This document shows, piece by piece, positions 16,018-25,103 of a stretch of DNA of 37,321 nucleotides. How positions within the stretch are numbered: position 1 is the first letter of the stretch; the number at the start of each line of letters is the position of its first letter. The stretch is from Gammaproteobacteria bacterium (GTDB lineage: Bacteria > Pseudomonadota > Gammaproteobacteria > UBA6429 > Thiohalophilaceae): the NCBI GenBank assembly GCA_029881995.1, contig JAOULO010000032.1, positions 1-37,321 of the forward strand, written 5' to 3'. Made by a program: the position numbers and the translations under genes. The notes under the pieces are model-generated. The model made no database searches, had not been told where the DNA came from, and saw nothing but the letters and a program-made list of their open reading frames with translations.

Positions 16018-17691
16018 TCAGGCTTGAGCTTTTTCGATCATTTCCCGTGCATGGGAAATAGTCTGCTCAGTAATTTCCAGACCACCTAACATTCTGGCCA
16101 GTTCATCCACCCGTTGTTCAATTTGCAGGGGTTGGATCTGGGTAATGGTCAGGTTACCATCCACATGCTTGCTGACCTGCAGGTGATGATGGCCAAGGGC
16201 TGCCACCTGGGGCAGGTGGGTGACGCACAGGACCTGGCGGTTCCCGGCCAGCTTACGCAGTCGCTGACCGACGATTTCTGCGACCCGGCCACCAATGCCA
16301 ACATCCACCTCATCGAACACCAGGGTAGGGATGACTGCCGCCTGGGTGGTACAGACCTGGATGGCCAGACTGATACGGGAGATTTCACCACCAGAGGCGA
16401 CTTTGGTGAGAGGCTTTACGGGTTGACCGGGATTGGCACTGACCAGAAATTCGATCTTTTCCATGCCATTGGCGGTCGGTGTGTCTTCAGGCAGAGAGTC
16501 CAGTTGTACCTCGAATTGACCGCCGCCCATGCTCAGCTCCTGCATGGCATCGGTAATATGGCTGGAAAGATGTTTGGCCGCCTGCTGGCGTTGTTTGCTC
16601 AGTTTACCGGCCAGCTTGCGATAGGCCTGTTCTGCCTGCTGGATTTCCCCTTCGATTTTCTCGATACGAACATCGGCTTCTTCCAGTTCTTTTAGTTCTT
16701 CCTGTAGCTCAGGCAGTACAGCATGTAATTGCTCGGGTTCGATACGGTGCTTGCGGGCCAGGCTGTGAATTTCGGTCAGGCCCTGTTCCAGTTGGTTAAG
16801 CTGCTCAGGATCCAGTTCCAGCTCAGACAGGTAGTGACGTAATTCGGTACTGGCCTCATTGATCTGGATCGCAGCCGAGTCGAGCATTTCGGCAACACCT
16901 TTGAAAACAGGATCCATCTCCTGCAGTGATGAGACATCGACCTGACAATGCGACAGTATTTGGGTAATAGCCAGTTCATCGGCCTCACTCAACTGCTGGA
17001 TCAAACGTTCCGTGGTCGCCATTAACTGACTGGCATTACTCAGACGTCGGTGATCCAGTTCCATCTTACTCAGCTCACCCTCTTTGAGACTGAGGGCCTC
17101 AAGCTCCTGAACCTGATAGCGGAGCAGATCCAGGCGGGAATCCCGATCCGTCTTGGCCTGGGACAGGCGTTTATACTCAGCCTGTAATGACTGCCAGTTT
17201 TTGAATGCACTGGCGACATCTTTCAGGAGATTGCCGTTATCGGCAAAATTATCCACTAACTGACCCTGGAGTTCTCTTTTCAAAAGAGATTGGTGTTCAT
17301 GCTGGCCATGCAAATCCACCAGCATTTCACCCAGTTCGCGCAACATACTGACCGGGGTGGGTTTGCCATTGATAAAGGCCTTGGAGGGGCCTTTGAGGCT
17401 AATGGTCCTGCGGATAATGCACTCATTGGCACTATCCAGTTCATGCTCGACCAACCAGGCCTCGGCTACGGGGTTGTCACTGGTATCAAAAGACACACTG
17501 ACCTCGGCCTTGTCGGCCCCATGGCGTACCACATCACTGCCTGCTCGGTCTCCCAGGGCCAACCCCAACGCATTGAGGAGAATGGATTTACCGGCACCGG
17601 TTTCACCCGTGAGTACGGTCAGGCCGCCATCAAGGGCCAGATCGAGCTTTTCGACAATGGCGAAGTTCCAGATGTGGATGTGGTTGAGCAT
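16018..17691 (-). CDS. recN: DNA repair ATPase RecN
   Basis: RecN is an SMC-like ATPase used in double-strand break repair. The 557-aa protein has Walker A GETGAGKS at about residues 29-36 in the N-terminal lobe. A long central coiled-coil region (about 155-365, rich in Glu, Gln and Leu) follows. The C-terminal lobe carries the ABC signature ASGGEISRISLAI and Walker B PTLVFDEVDVGIGG. The QHEHQSLL segment after the first lobe is also family-typical. It lies convergent to fur and downstream of nadK on the same strand, with 128 nt between them. No LexA box was convincingly identified upstream. Confidence 0.97.
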   Translation of the reverse strand: MLNHIHIWNFAIVEKLDLALDGGLTVLTGETGAGKSILLNALGLALGDRAGSDVVRHGADKAEVSVSFDTSDNPVAEAWLVEHELDSANECIIRRTISLKGPSKAFINGKPTPVSMLRELGEMLVDLHGQHEHQSLLKRELQGQLVDNFADNGNLLKDVASAFKNWQSLQAEYKRLSQAKTDRDSRLDLLRYQVQELEALSLKEGELSKMELDHRRLSNASQLMATTERLIQQLSEADELAITQILSHCQVDVSSLQEMDPVFKGVAEMLDSAAIQINEASTELRHYLSELELDPEQLNQLEQGLTEIHSLARKHRIEPEQLHAVLPELQEELKELEEADVRIEKIEGEIQQAEQAYRKLAGKLSKQRQQAAKHLSSHITDAMQELSMGGGQFEVQLDSLPEDTPTANGMEKIEFLVSANPGQPVKPLTKVASGGEISRISLAIQVCTTQAAVIPTLVFDEVDVGIGGRVAEIVGQRLRKLAGNRQVLCVTHLPQVAALGHHHLQVSKHVDGNLTITQIQPLQIEQRVDELARMLGGLEITEQTISHAREMIEKAQA

Positions 17692-17718
17692 ATTGGCTTT
17701 TAAATCCCCTTACTTCAT

Positions 17719-17739
17719 CCCTCTCCATGGGGGAGAGGG
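17719..17739. repeat. Short intergenic palindrome (CCCTCTCC/GGAGAGGG)
   Basis: CCCTCTCC and GGAGAGGG flank a 5-nt loop in the recN-nadK gap. The CCCTCTCC...GGAGAGGG type of palindrome is a common dispersed intergenic repeat in proteobacteria. It could also act as an RNA hairpin upstream of recN. There is no T tract on the transcribed strand. Confidence 0.55.
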
Positions 17740-17819
17740 GGGAGTATGAATACTGCTTTAATATATTGGCGCAATCATATAAAAACCCGGCAGGGGTGGA
17801 AATAGATAAAACGCCGAAA

Positions 17820-18695
17820 TCAGAAATTCTCACCCCAGCGCAGCTTGGCACGTAGGATTTCATAGTGGTCGTGTTTACAGGGATGGATCAGGCGTATCAC
17901 CCGGCTTTTTCGTTCAATGATCACCTTGTCCCCGGAAACCAGGGAAAAATTGGTCTGACCATCACAGGTGACCTGGGCCTTATCGGTGGAATCCTTGACG
18001 TGGAGTTCTATTTTGCTTTCACCATCGATCACGATGGGGCGAAAACTCATGGTATGGGGGCAAATGGGGACCAGTACCAGGGCATCCAGGTCCGGTTGCA
18101 GGATGGGACCACCCCCGGACAGGGCATAGGCCGTCGAGCCGGTTGGGGTTGAGACAATCAGTCCATCGGCCCGCATGGTGTTCAGAAACTTACCATTGAT
18201 GAAGGTTTCCGTTTCGATCATGCGCGCCACATCCCACTTGTGAACCACGACATCATTAAAGGCATCATTTTTACTGATACGGCCATCCTGGTGTTCCACG
18301 GTCATGTTCAACATGATGCGATGTTCGACCTCATACTTGCCATCAAACAGTTCTTCGAAGCGCCGGCCGATCTCATCCGGGGAAATGTCCACCAGAAAAC
18401 CCAGCCGACCGAGGTTAATACCTAATATCGGAACGTTATAGTCAATCAGGTTACGGGCGGCATTGAGTAAGGTGCCATCGCCACCCACGATAATGGCGAG
18501 ATCGCACTCATTGCCAATCTTTTCAAGAGAGGCGGTCGGCAGCTTATGGTTGGAAATCTTGGAAGCGGTTTCGTCTTCGAGCATGACACTGCAGTCGTAT
18601 TTGGCCAGTTCCTCGCTGATATGCACCAGGGTTTCACCCATAGTGGACTCGCCGTATTTACCAATTAAACCAATTGTGGAGAATTCGCCTGCCAT
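17820..18695 (-). CDS. nadK: NAD kinase (ATP-dependent, NadK)
   Basis: NadK phosphorylates NAD to NADP. The 291-aa protein contains the catalytic GGDGTLLNAAR motif (about 71-81), the NLGRLGFLVD segment, and the NAD-site block DGLIVSTPTGSTAYALSGGGPI. All are intact and the length is normal. It begins at ATG 18695 and is divergent from hrcA, with about 196 nt between them including the CIRCE operator. recN follows on the same strand, a common gammaproteobacterial pairing. Confidence 0.97.
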   Translation of the reverse strand: MAGEFSTIGLIGKYGESTMGETLVHISEELAKYDCSVMLEDETASKISNHKLPTASLEKIGNECDLAIIVGGDGTLLNAARNLIDYNVPILGINLGRLGFLVDISPDEIGRRFEELFDGKYEVEHRIMLNMTVEHQDGRISKNDAFNDVVVHKWDVARMIETETFINGKFLNTMRADGLIVSTPTGSTAYALSGGGPILQPDLDALVLVPICPHTMSFRPIVIDGESKIELHVKDSTDKAQVTCDGQTNFSLVSGDKVIIERKSRVIRLIHPCKHDHYEILRAKLRWGENF

Positions 18696-18803
18696 ACCTG
18701 ATTAATTCTTGTTTATTTTCCGCAAAGTTAGCACATGAGCGACCTCAAGGGCTATGCAGTCGTTAACTTATGTTGTGAATCGAGTAAATTTATACGAATT
18801 TAC

Positions 18804-18830
18804 TTAGCACTCCTGTCTGGGGAGTGCTAA
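18804..18830. promoter_or_regulatory. CIRCE operator (HrcA-binding inverted repeat)
   Basis: TTAGCACTC, a 9-nt spacer (CTGTCTGGG) and GAGTGCTAA form a perfect match to the CIRCE consensus. It lies 61 nt before the hrcA start. HrcA binds this element and represses the chaperone operon in unstressed cells, so hrcA is autoregulated here. I see no second CIRCE before grpE, dnaK or dnaJ. Confidence 0.97.
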
Positions 18831-18891
18831 ATTTGGTTAATCTTATTAAAATGCATGTTGCTAATTGATTGTTGTTTCAGGTTTATGAATT

Positions 18892-19929
18892 TTGACTGCT
18901 AGTCCTATTATTCTCGATGAACGTGCACAGAATCTGCTCAAGGTTCTGATCGAGCGTTATATCAAAGATGGTCAGCCCATAGGCTCTCGTACCCTGGCCA
19001 AAGACAGTGGTATGAAATTCAGTCCAGCGACCATCCGCAACGTGATGGCTGACCTGGATGATCTGGGGCTCATTGTTTCGCCCCACACCTCGGCCGGTCG
19101 TATCCCGACGGTACAGGGTTATCGCCTGTTTGTGGACAATCTGGTGACAGTCAAACCTCTGCGCAATAATCTTATCGAAAAGCTCAAACAGGAAATGGCG
19201 TCAGATTCTTCCGATGAAATGATTAATAAGGCGTCGGCCCTGTTATCCAGTGTTACCCAGATGGCCGGGGTGGTGATGATCCCTCGCCGTGAGAAACTGA
19301 CCCTGCGCCAGATTGAATTTCTGCCCCTCTCCGGCCAGCGGGTGCTGGTGGTTCTGGTGGTCAATGAGCAGGAAGTACAGAACAAGGTGATCCATACCGA
19401 CCGGAAATATGGACAATCTGAGCTGCAGCAGGCAGCCAACTTCCTAAACCGTGAGTATGCCGGTAAGGATCTGACCAATATTCGAGAGCTGTTATTAAGT
19501 AGTATGCAGCAGGCCCGTGAAGATATGAATCGTATGATGATGACAGCCATGGACGTTACGGGACAGGTGCTGGATGAAAAACGCAATAGTGACTACATCA
19601 TGGCTGGGGAGACCAACCTGATGAGCTATGCCGAGATGGGCGATGTGGACAAGCTGCGCCAGTTGTTCGATGCCTTCACCACTAAGAACGACCTACTGCA
19701 CCTGCTGGATAAATCCATCCACACCGATGGGATGCAAATCTTCATCGGAGAGGAATCCGGTTACAAGGTGCTGGATGAATGTTCCGTCGTGACCTCACCT
19801 TATACGGTGCAGGATCAGGTAGTGGGTGTGCTCGGGGTCATTGGACCAACTCGCATGGCCTATGATCGGGTTATCCCGATTGTCGATGTTACTGCAAAAA
19901 TATTGAGCTCGGCCTTGAGCTCAGAATAA
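18892..19929 (+). CDS. hrcA: Heat-inducible transcription repressor HrcA
   Basis: HrcA is the repressor that binds CIRCE. The 345-aa protein has the N-terminal winged-helix block LLKVLIERYIKDGQPIGSRTLAKDSGMKFSPATIRNVMADLDDLGLI and the SAGRIPTVQGYRLFVD segment. A GAF-like central region and the C-terminal VLGVIGPTRMAYDRVIPIV end follow. Translation probably starts at TTG 18892, with CAGG at about 18878; the ATG at 18885 is out of frame and stops after five codons. It is first in a hrcA-grpE-dnaK-dnaJ operon, the arrangement seen in gammaproteobacteria that use HrcA besides or instead of sigma32. Confidence 0.96.
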   Translation: MTASPIILDERAQNLLKVLIERYIKDGQPIGSRTLAKDSGMKFSPATIRNVMADLDDLGLIVSPHTSAGRIPTVQGYRLFVDNLVTVKPLRNNLIEKLKQEMASDSSDEMINKASALLSSVTQMAGVVMIPRREKLTLRQIEFLPLSGQRVLVVLVVNEQEVQNKVIHTDRKYGQSELQQAANFLNREYAGKDLTNIRELLLSSMQQAREDMNRMMMTAMDVTGQVLDEKRNSDYIMAGETNLMSYAEMGDVDKLRQLFDAFTTKNDLLHLLDKSIHTDGMQIFIGEESGYKVLDECSVVTSPYTVQDQVVGVLGVIGPTRMAYDRVIPIVDVTAKILSSALSSE

Positions 19930-20009
19930 TCATCCCTATATATCGGAGTGTCTATGCCCGGAGGCGGGCAGGGCAGTGTTTACGACAAATGCCCGAACTG
20001 GAGAGGCAA

Positions 20010-20630
20010 ATGAGCGATAAAGAAACAGAAGCAAATGTAGAACAGGATATCGAGGCGGCTAAAGAGCAGGCCGAGATAGAATCTGAAGCACAGGCCCAAC
20101 CCGATGATGCCGGAGAAAATCTGGCTGGTAAGCTGGCCGAGGCCGAGAAAAAGGCTGAGGAGAACTGGGACAAACTGGTTCGTACCCAGGCAGAGATGGA
20201 TAACCTGCGTCGCCGTACCGAGCGTGAGCTGGAAAACGCCCACAAGTTTGCCCTGGAGAAGATTGCCCAGGAATTGCTGGGGGTACGCGATAGCCTGGAA
20301 ATGGGTCTGGCCGCAGCACAGGCTGAGAATGCCGAACTGGCCAGTCTGACAGAGGGTACCGAGCTGACCCTGAAGATGTTGACCAGTCTGATGGAGAAGT
20401 TTGCCATCAAAGAGGTGCATCCCCTGGATGAACCCTTTAATCCCGAATTGCACCAGGCCGTTTCCATGATCCCGGCCCCTGATAAGGCGGCCAATACGGT
20501 CATTAACGTGATGCAAAAGGGCTACACCCTCAATGAGCGCCTGATTCGCCCCGCCATGGTGGTGGTATCCAATGGCGAGGGAGCTGCTACAGCGGAGCAG
20601 AAGGGCTCAAATGTGGATGAAGAGGCTTGA
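20010..20630 (+). CDS. grpE: Nucleotide exchange factor GrpE
   Basis: GrpE releases ADP from DnaK. From ATG 20010 it is 206 aa: an acidic, disordered N-terminus (about 1-45), a long helix with ENWDKLVRTQAEMDNLRRRTERELENAHKFALEKIAQELLGVRDSLEM, and a C-terminal beta domain with HPLDEPFNPELHQAVSM and VMQKGYTLNERLIRPAMVVVS. GGAG at 20000-20003 favours ATG 20010; an in-frame ATG at 19989 lacks a ribosome site. A small GGGTC/GACCC hairpin lies just after the stop (20635-20648), in the gap to dnaK. Confidence 0.96.
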   Translation: MSDKETEANVEQDIEAAKEQAEIESEAQAQPDDAGENLAGKLAEAEKKAEENWDKLVRTQAEMDNLRRRTERELENAHKFALEKIAQELLGVRDSLEMGLAAAQAENAELASLTEGTELTLKMLTSLMEKFAIKEVHPLDEPFNPELHQAVSMIPAPDKAANTVINVMQKGYTLNERLIRPAMVVVSNGEGAATAEQKGSNVDEEA

Positions 20631-20718
20631 TCTCGGGTCCAAAGACCCCATGTATTAGGCAGTATAGATATTTTTAATTATCAACGAATTGAACAAATAA
20701 TTTTGGAGAATTAAGGCG

Positions 20719-22653
20719 ATGGGCAAGATTATCGGAATTGACCTGGGTACAACCAACTCATGCGTGGCCGTGATGGAAGGCGGTAATACCAAGGTTATAG
20801 AAAACAGCGAGGGTGATCGCACCACCCCTTCTATTGTGGCATTTACAGGTGATGACGTACTAGTTGGCCAGTCTGCCAAGCGTCAGGCCGTGACTAACCC
20901 CACGAATACCCTGTTTGCAGTTAAACGTCTGATTGGTCGCAAGTTCACCGATGCCGAAGTCCAGAAAGACATCGACATGGTGCCTTATAAAATCATCAAG
21001 GCCGATAATGGCGATGCCTGGGTGGAAGCCGACGGCAAGAAAATGGCCCCACCTGAAATTTCAGCCCGCGTACTGATGAAAATGAAAAAGACCGCCGAAG
21101 ACTATCTCGGTGAGCCTGTCACGGAAGCCGTTATTACGGTCCCAGCCTATTTCAATGACTCACAGCGTCAGGCTACCAAGGATGCCGGTAAGATTGCGGG
21201 TCTGGAAGTCAAACGTATTATCAATGAGCCCACTGCCGCGGCCCTGGCCTTCGGCATGGACAAAAAAGAAGGTGACCGCAAGGTAGCTGTCTATGACCTG
21301 GGTGGTGGTACCTTCGATATCTCTATTATCGAAATTGCCGATATCGATGGCGAACACCAGATCGAAGTGCTGTCCACCAATGGTGACACCTTCCTCGGTG
21401 GTGAAGACTTCGACATGCGCCTCATCGATTACCTGGCGGAAGAATTCAAGAAAGAGCAGGGCATTGACCTTAAGGGCGATCCCCTGGCCATGCAGCGTCT
21501 GAAAGAGGCGGCAGAAAAGGCCAAGATCGAACTGTCTTCTTCTTCACAGACCGATGTGAACCTGCCTTATGTAACGGCAGATGCCACTGGTCCTAAGCAC
21601 TTAAATATTAAAGTCACCCGCGCCAAGCTGGAATCACTGGTTGAAGACCTGATTGCCCGTTCCATTGAGCCGTGCAAGGTTGCCCTGAAAGATGCTGGTG
21701 TGTCTGCCTCTGAAATCAATGATGTGATTCTTGTTGGTGGTCAGAGCCGTATGCCTAAAGTACAGGAAGCGGTACAGGGCTTCTTTGGCAAGGAACCTCG
21801 TAGGGATGTAAACCCAGATGAAGCGGTTGCTGCGGGTGCCTCAATTCAGGGTGGTGTACTGGGCGGTGAGGTGAAAGACGTATTGCTGCTTGACGTAACA
21901 CCCCTGTCACTGGGTATCGAAACCATGGGTGGTGTGATGACCAAGCTCATCGACAAAAACACTACCATCCCGACCAAGGCGAACCAGGTGTTCTCAACGG
22001 CCGACGACAACCAGAATGCGGTAACGGTTCATGTTATTCAGGGTGAACGCGAACGTGCCGATGCGAATAAATCCCTGGGTCGTTTTGACCTGACGGACAT
22101 TCCACCTGCACCACGCGGTGTGCCACAGATTGAAGTGACCTTTGACATCGATGCCAACGGTATCCTCCATGTATCTGCGAAAGATAAGGGTACGGGTAAG
22201 GAACAGTCCATTGTCATCAAGGCCTCCAGTGGTCTGTCGGATGAGGAAGTTGAAAAGATGGTCAAGGATGCCGAGGCCCATGCTTCAGAAGATAAGAAGT
22301 TCCATGAGTTGGTCAATGCCCGCAACCAGGCTGACGGTATGATTCATGCGACGAAGAAATCTATGGAAGAGTTGGGCGACGATAAACTCGAAGCCGGTGA
22401 GAAAGAGTCAATCGAAGCGGCCATCAAGGATCTGGAAGAGGCCATCAAGGGTGATGACCTGGACAATATTGAAGCCAAGACCAAGGCCCTGGCCGAGGCC
22501 TCTGGCAAGATGGCAGAACGCCTGTATGCTGAAAAAGGTGCGGCCGGTGCTGAAGGCGCTGCCCCTGGTGCCGATGCCGGTGCTCAGCAACAGAAGGCCG
22601 ATGATGATGTGGTAGATGCCGAGTTCGAAGAAGTCGACGACGCTAAGAAATAA
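20719..22653 (+). CDS. dnaK: Chaperone DnaK (Hsp70)
   Basis: This is the ATP-dependent Hsp70 chaperone. The 644-aa protein has the ATPase start [17 protein letters not shown], the phosphate-2 motif [16 protein letters not shown], the interdomain linker [16 protein letters not shown] (about 389-404), the substrate-binding domain, and a lid ending in the canonical acidic tail [13 protein letters not shown]. All features are intact. TTTTGGAGAA precedes ATG 20719. It lies 88 nt after grpE and 115 nt before dnaJ. A strong hairpin without a T tract stands between dnaK and dnaJ. Confidence 0.99.
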   Translation: MGKIIGIDLGTTNSCVAVMEGGNTKVIENSEGDRTTPSIVAFTGDDVLVGQSAKRQAVTNPTNTLFAVKRLIGRKFTDAEVQKDIDMVPYKIIKADNGDAWVEADGKKMAPPEISARVLMKMKKTAEDYLGEPVTEAVITVPAYFNDSQRQATKDAGKIAGLEVKRIINEPTAAALAFGMDKKEGDRKVAVYDLGGGTFDISIIEIADIDGEHQIEVLSTNGDTFLGGEDFDMRLIDYLAEEFKKEQGIDLKGDPLAMQRLKEAAEKAKIELSSSSQTDVNLPYVTADATGPKHLNIKVTRAKLESLVEDLIARSIEPCKVALKDAGVSASEINDVILVGGQSRMPKVQEAVQGFFGKEPRRDVNPDEAVAAGASIQGGVLGGEVKDVLLLDVTPLSLGIETMGGVMTKLIDKNTTIPTKANQVFSTADDNQNAVTVHVIQGERERADANKSLGRFDLTDIPPAPRGVPQIEVTFDIDANGILHVSAKDKGTGKEQSIVIKASSGLSDEEVEKMVKDAEAHASEDKKFHELVNARNQADGMIHATKKSMEELGDDKLEAGEKESIEAAIKDLEEAIKGDDLDNIEAKTKALAEASGKMAERLYAEKGAAGAEGAAPGADAGAQQQKADDDVVDAEFEEVDDAKK

Positions 22654-22680
22654 ACCCCTTCATCAGGTTTAGGCAAACAT

Positions 22681-22708
22681 GACAGGCGTGTTGAAGAGCA
22701 CGCCTGTC
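22681..22708 (+). other. Strong RNA hairpin in the dnaK-dnaJ gap
   Basis: GACAGGCGTG pairs perfectly with CACGCCTGTC around an 8-nt loop. It is followed by GTTGTGTG and not a T tract, so it is not a clear terminator. It may protect the dnaK mRNA 3' end or lower dnaJ expression relative to dnaK; both are inferences. Confidence 0.7.
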
Positions 22709-22768
22709 GTTGTGTGTCAGGAAGTAACAAAAATATTAATTTACCAACTAACGATTTGATAGAAGAAT

Positions 22769-23920
22769 ATGGCCGATAAACGCGACTATTACGAAGTTCT
22801 GGGAATATCCAAAAACGCCAGTGAGGCCGAGATCAAAAAGGCCTTTAAGCGCATGGCCATGAAATTCCATCCTGATCGCAATGCTGATAATCCGGAAGCA
22901 GAAGAGAAATTCAAAGAGGCCAAAGAGGCCTACGATATCCTGAGTGACAGCCAGAAGCGGGCTGCCTATGACCAGTTTGGTCATGCCGGTGTTGACCCCA
23001 GTGCCGGTATGGGCGGTGGAGGTTACGGTGGTGGCGGTGCCAGCTTCTCTGACATCTTCGGTGATGTGTTTGGTGATATCTTTGGCGGCGCTGGTGGCGG
23101 CCGAGCCGGTGGTGGTCAGCGAGTCTATCGCGGAGCCGATCTGCGCTACAACCTGGAGCTGGATCTGGAAGAGGCCGTAGGTGGTACTACAGTCCAAATT
23201 CGTATCCCTACCCATGTCGGCTGTGATGAGTGTGGCGGCACCGGTGCCAAAAAAGGTACTAGCCCCACTACCTGTACCACCTGTGGCGGTCATGGCCAGG
23301 TGCGTATGCAGCAGGGCTTTTTCTCCCTACAGCAGACCTGCCCCCGTTGCCATGGCAGTGGCAAGATGATCGATAATCCCTGTGGCAAGTGCCGTGGCCA
23401 GGGGGTGGTTGAAAAACACAAAACCCTGTCAGTGAAAGTACCTCCTGGTGTAGACACCGGGGATCGTATTCGTCTTTCTGGTGAAGGAGAAGCGGGTGAG
23501 AACGGCGGCCCAGCTGGTGATCTGTATGTGCATATGCATGTTCGTCCCCACAAAATATTTACCCGTGAAGGCAATGACCTCTACTGTGAAGTCCCCATTA
23601 GCTTTGTTACTGCCGGTCTGGGTGGTGAACTGGAAGTCCCAACCCTGGATGGTCGAGTCAAACTCAAAGTCCCGGCAGAAACCCAGTCCGGTAAGATGTT
23701 CCGCCTGCGCGGCAAGGGTGTCAAATCCCCTCGTGGTGGTGGTCCTGGTGATCTGCTTTGCAAGGTCGATGTCGAGACACCAGTCAAGCTGACGAAAAAA
23801 CAAAAAGAACTACTTCAGGAATTGGGTAAGTCAATGGAAGAGGATAGTGTTCACCATAGTCCTCGCGCCGCCTCCTGGCTGGATGGGGTGAAGAAATTCT
23901 TCGAAGATATGAAATCCTGA
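22769..23920 (+). CDS. dnaJ: Chaperone DnaJ (Hsp40)
   Basis: DnaJ hands substrates to DnaK and stimulates its ATPase. The 383-aa protein has the J domain with HPD in MKFHPDRN (about 31-38), and a Gly/Phe-rich stretch with [26 protein letters not shown] (about 80-110). Four CxxCxGxG zinc repeats follow ([32 protein letters not shown]), then the C-terminal substrate domains. It is the last gene of the CIRCE operon. The ATGGCCGATAAA start resembles a sigma28 -10 element by chance. Confidence 0.98.
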   Translation: MADKRDYYEVLGISKNASEAEIKKAFKRMAMKFHPDRNADNPEAEEKFKEAKEAYDILSDSQKRAAYDQFGHAGVDPSAGMGGGGYGGGGASFSDIFGDVFGDIFGGAGGGRAGGGQRVYRGADLRYNLELDLEEAVGGTTVQIRIPTHVGCDECGGTGAKKGTSPTTCTTCGGHGQVRMQQGFFSLQQTCPRCHGSGKMIDNPCGKCRGQGVVEKHKTLSVKVPPGVDTGDRIRLSGEGEAGENGGPAGDLYVHMHVRPHKIFTREGNDLYCEVPISFVTAGLGGELEVPTLDGRVKLKVPAETQSGKMFRLRGKGVKSPRGGGPGDLLCKVDVETPVKLTKKQKELLQELGKSMEEDSVHHSPRAASWLDGVKKFFEDMKS

Positions 23921-23930
23921 TTCAAACCCT

Positions 23931-24104
23931 TAACCGCAAAGAGCGCGAAGGAACGCAAAGTTTATTTTTTCACCTTGAATTTTTTCTCAGAGAGTTAATT
24001 AAGGGTGTTTGTTTCTTTTCTCAGGTATTAGAATGCCATCGTTCACTGTCACGCAGGACGTGAAAGTGGTTTTACTTTGCGATACTTCGTGTCCTTTGCG
24101 GTTA
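23931..24104. mobile_element. MITE-like element with 31-bp terminal inverted repeats
   Basis: The left end 23931-23961 and the reverse complement of the right end 24074-24104 share the pattern TAACCGCAAAG-N4-CGAAG-N4-GCAAAGT, with 26 of 31 bases identical and the differences confined to the two N4 positions. The 112-bp interior is AT-rich and non-coding. This fills most of the dnaJ-dapB gap. The AACCGCAAAG...GCAAAG type of sequence recurs between genes in diverse bacteria, so this is probably a dispersed non-autonomous repeat. No obvious target-site duplication was seen. Confidence 0.65.
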
Positions 24105-24122
24105 GAATTTAAAAGGTACTGA

Positions 24123-24932
<810 letters not shown>

Positions 24933-25103
24933 TTAGCCAGTTTAAAATTAAATAGATATTGCGAAGGCAGCTATAAACAATCCTGGCGAGGTATTTTCCT
25001 TGTTATTTTACCTCTATGTGATACCTGTGTGAGCATTTCCTTGAGTTCCACTTATTTTTGTATAGTATTTAAACCATATAAAAATAATACGGTATGAGAA
25101 TCA

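Noticed and set aside
17290-17749. Plus-strand ORFs opposite recN
   Set aside because: They are antisense shadows of the GC-richer N-terminal recN coding region.
22769-22785. GCCGATAA sigma28-like site at the dnaJ start
   Set aside because: It is the coding sequence for MADK at the start of dnaJ, with no -35 match at proper spacing; dnaJ belongs to the CIRCE operon.
23931-24104. MITE-like element as the dnaJ terminator
   Set aside because: The inverted arms are 112 bp apart and no T tract follows the right arm, so it is not a standard intrinsic terminator.
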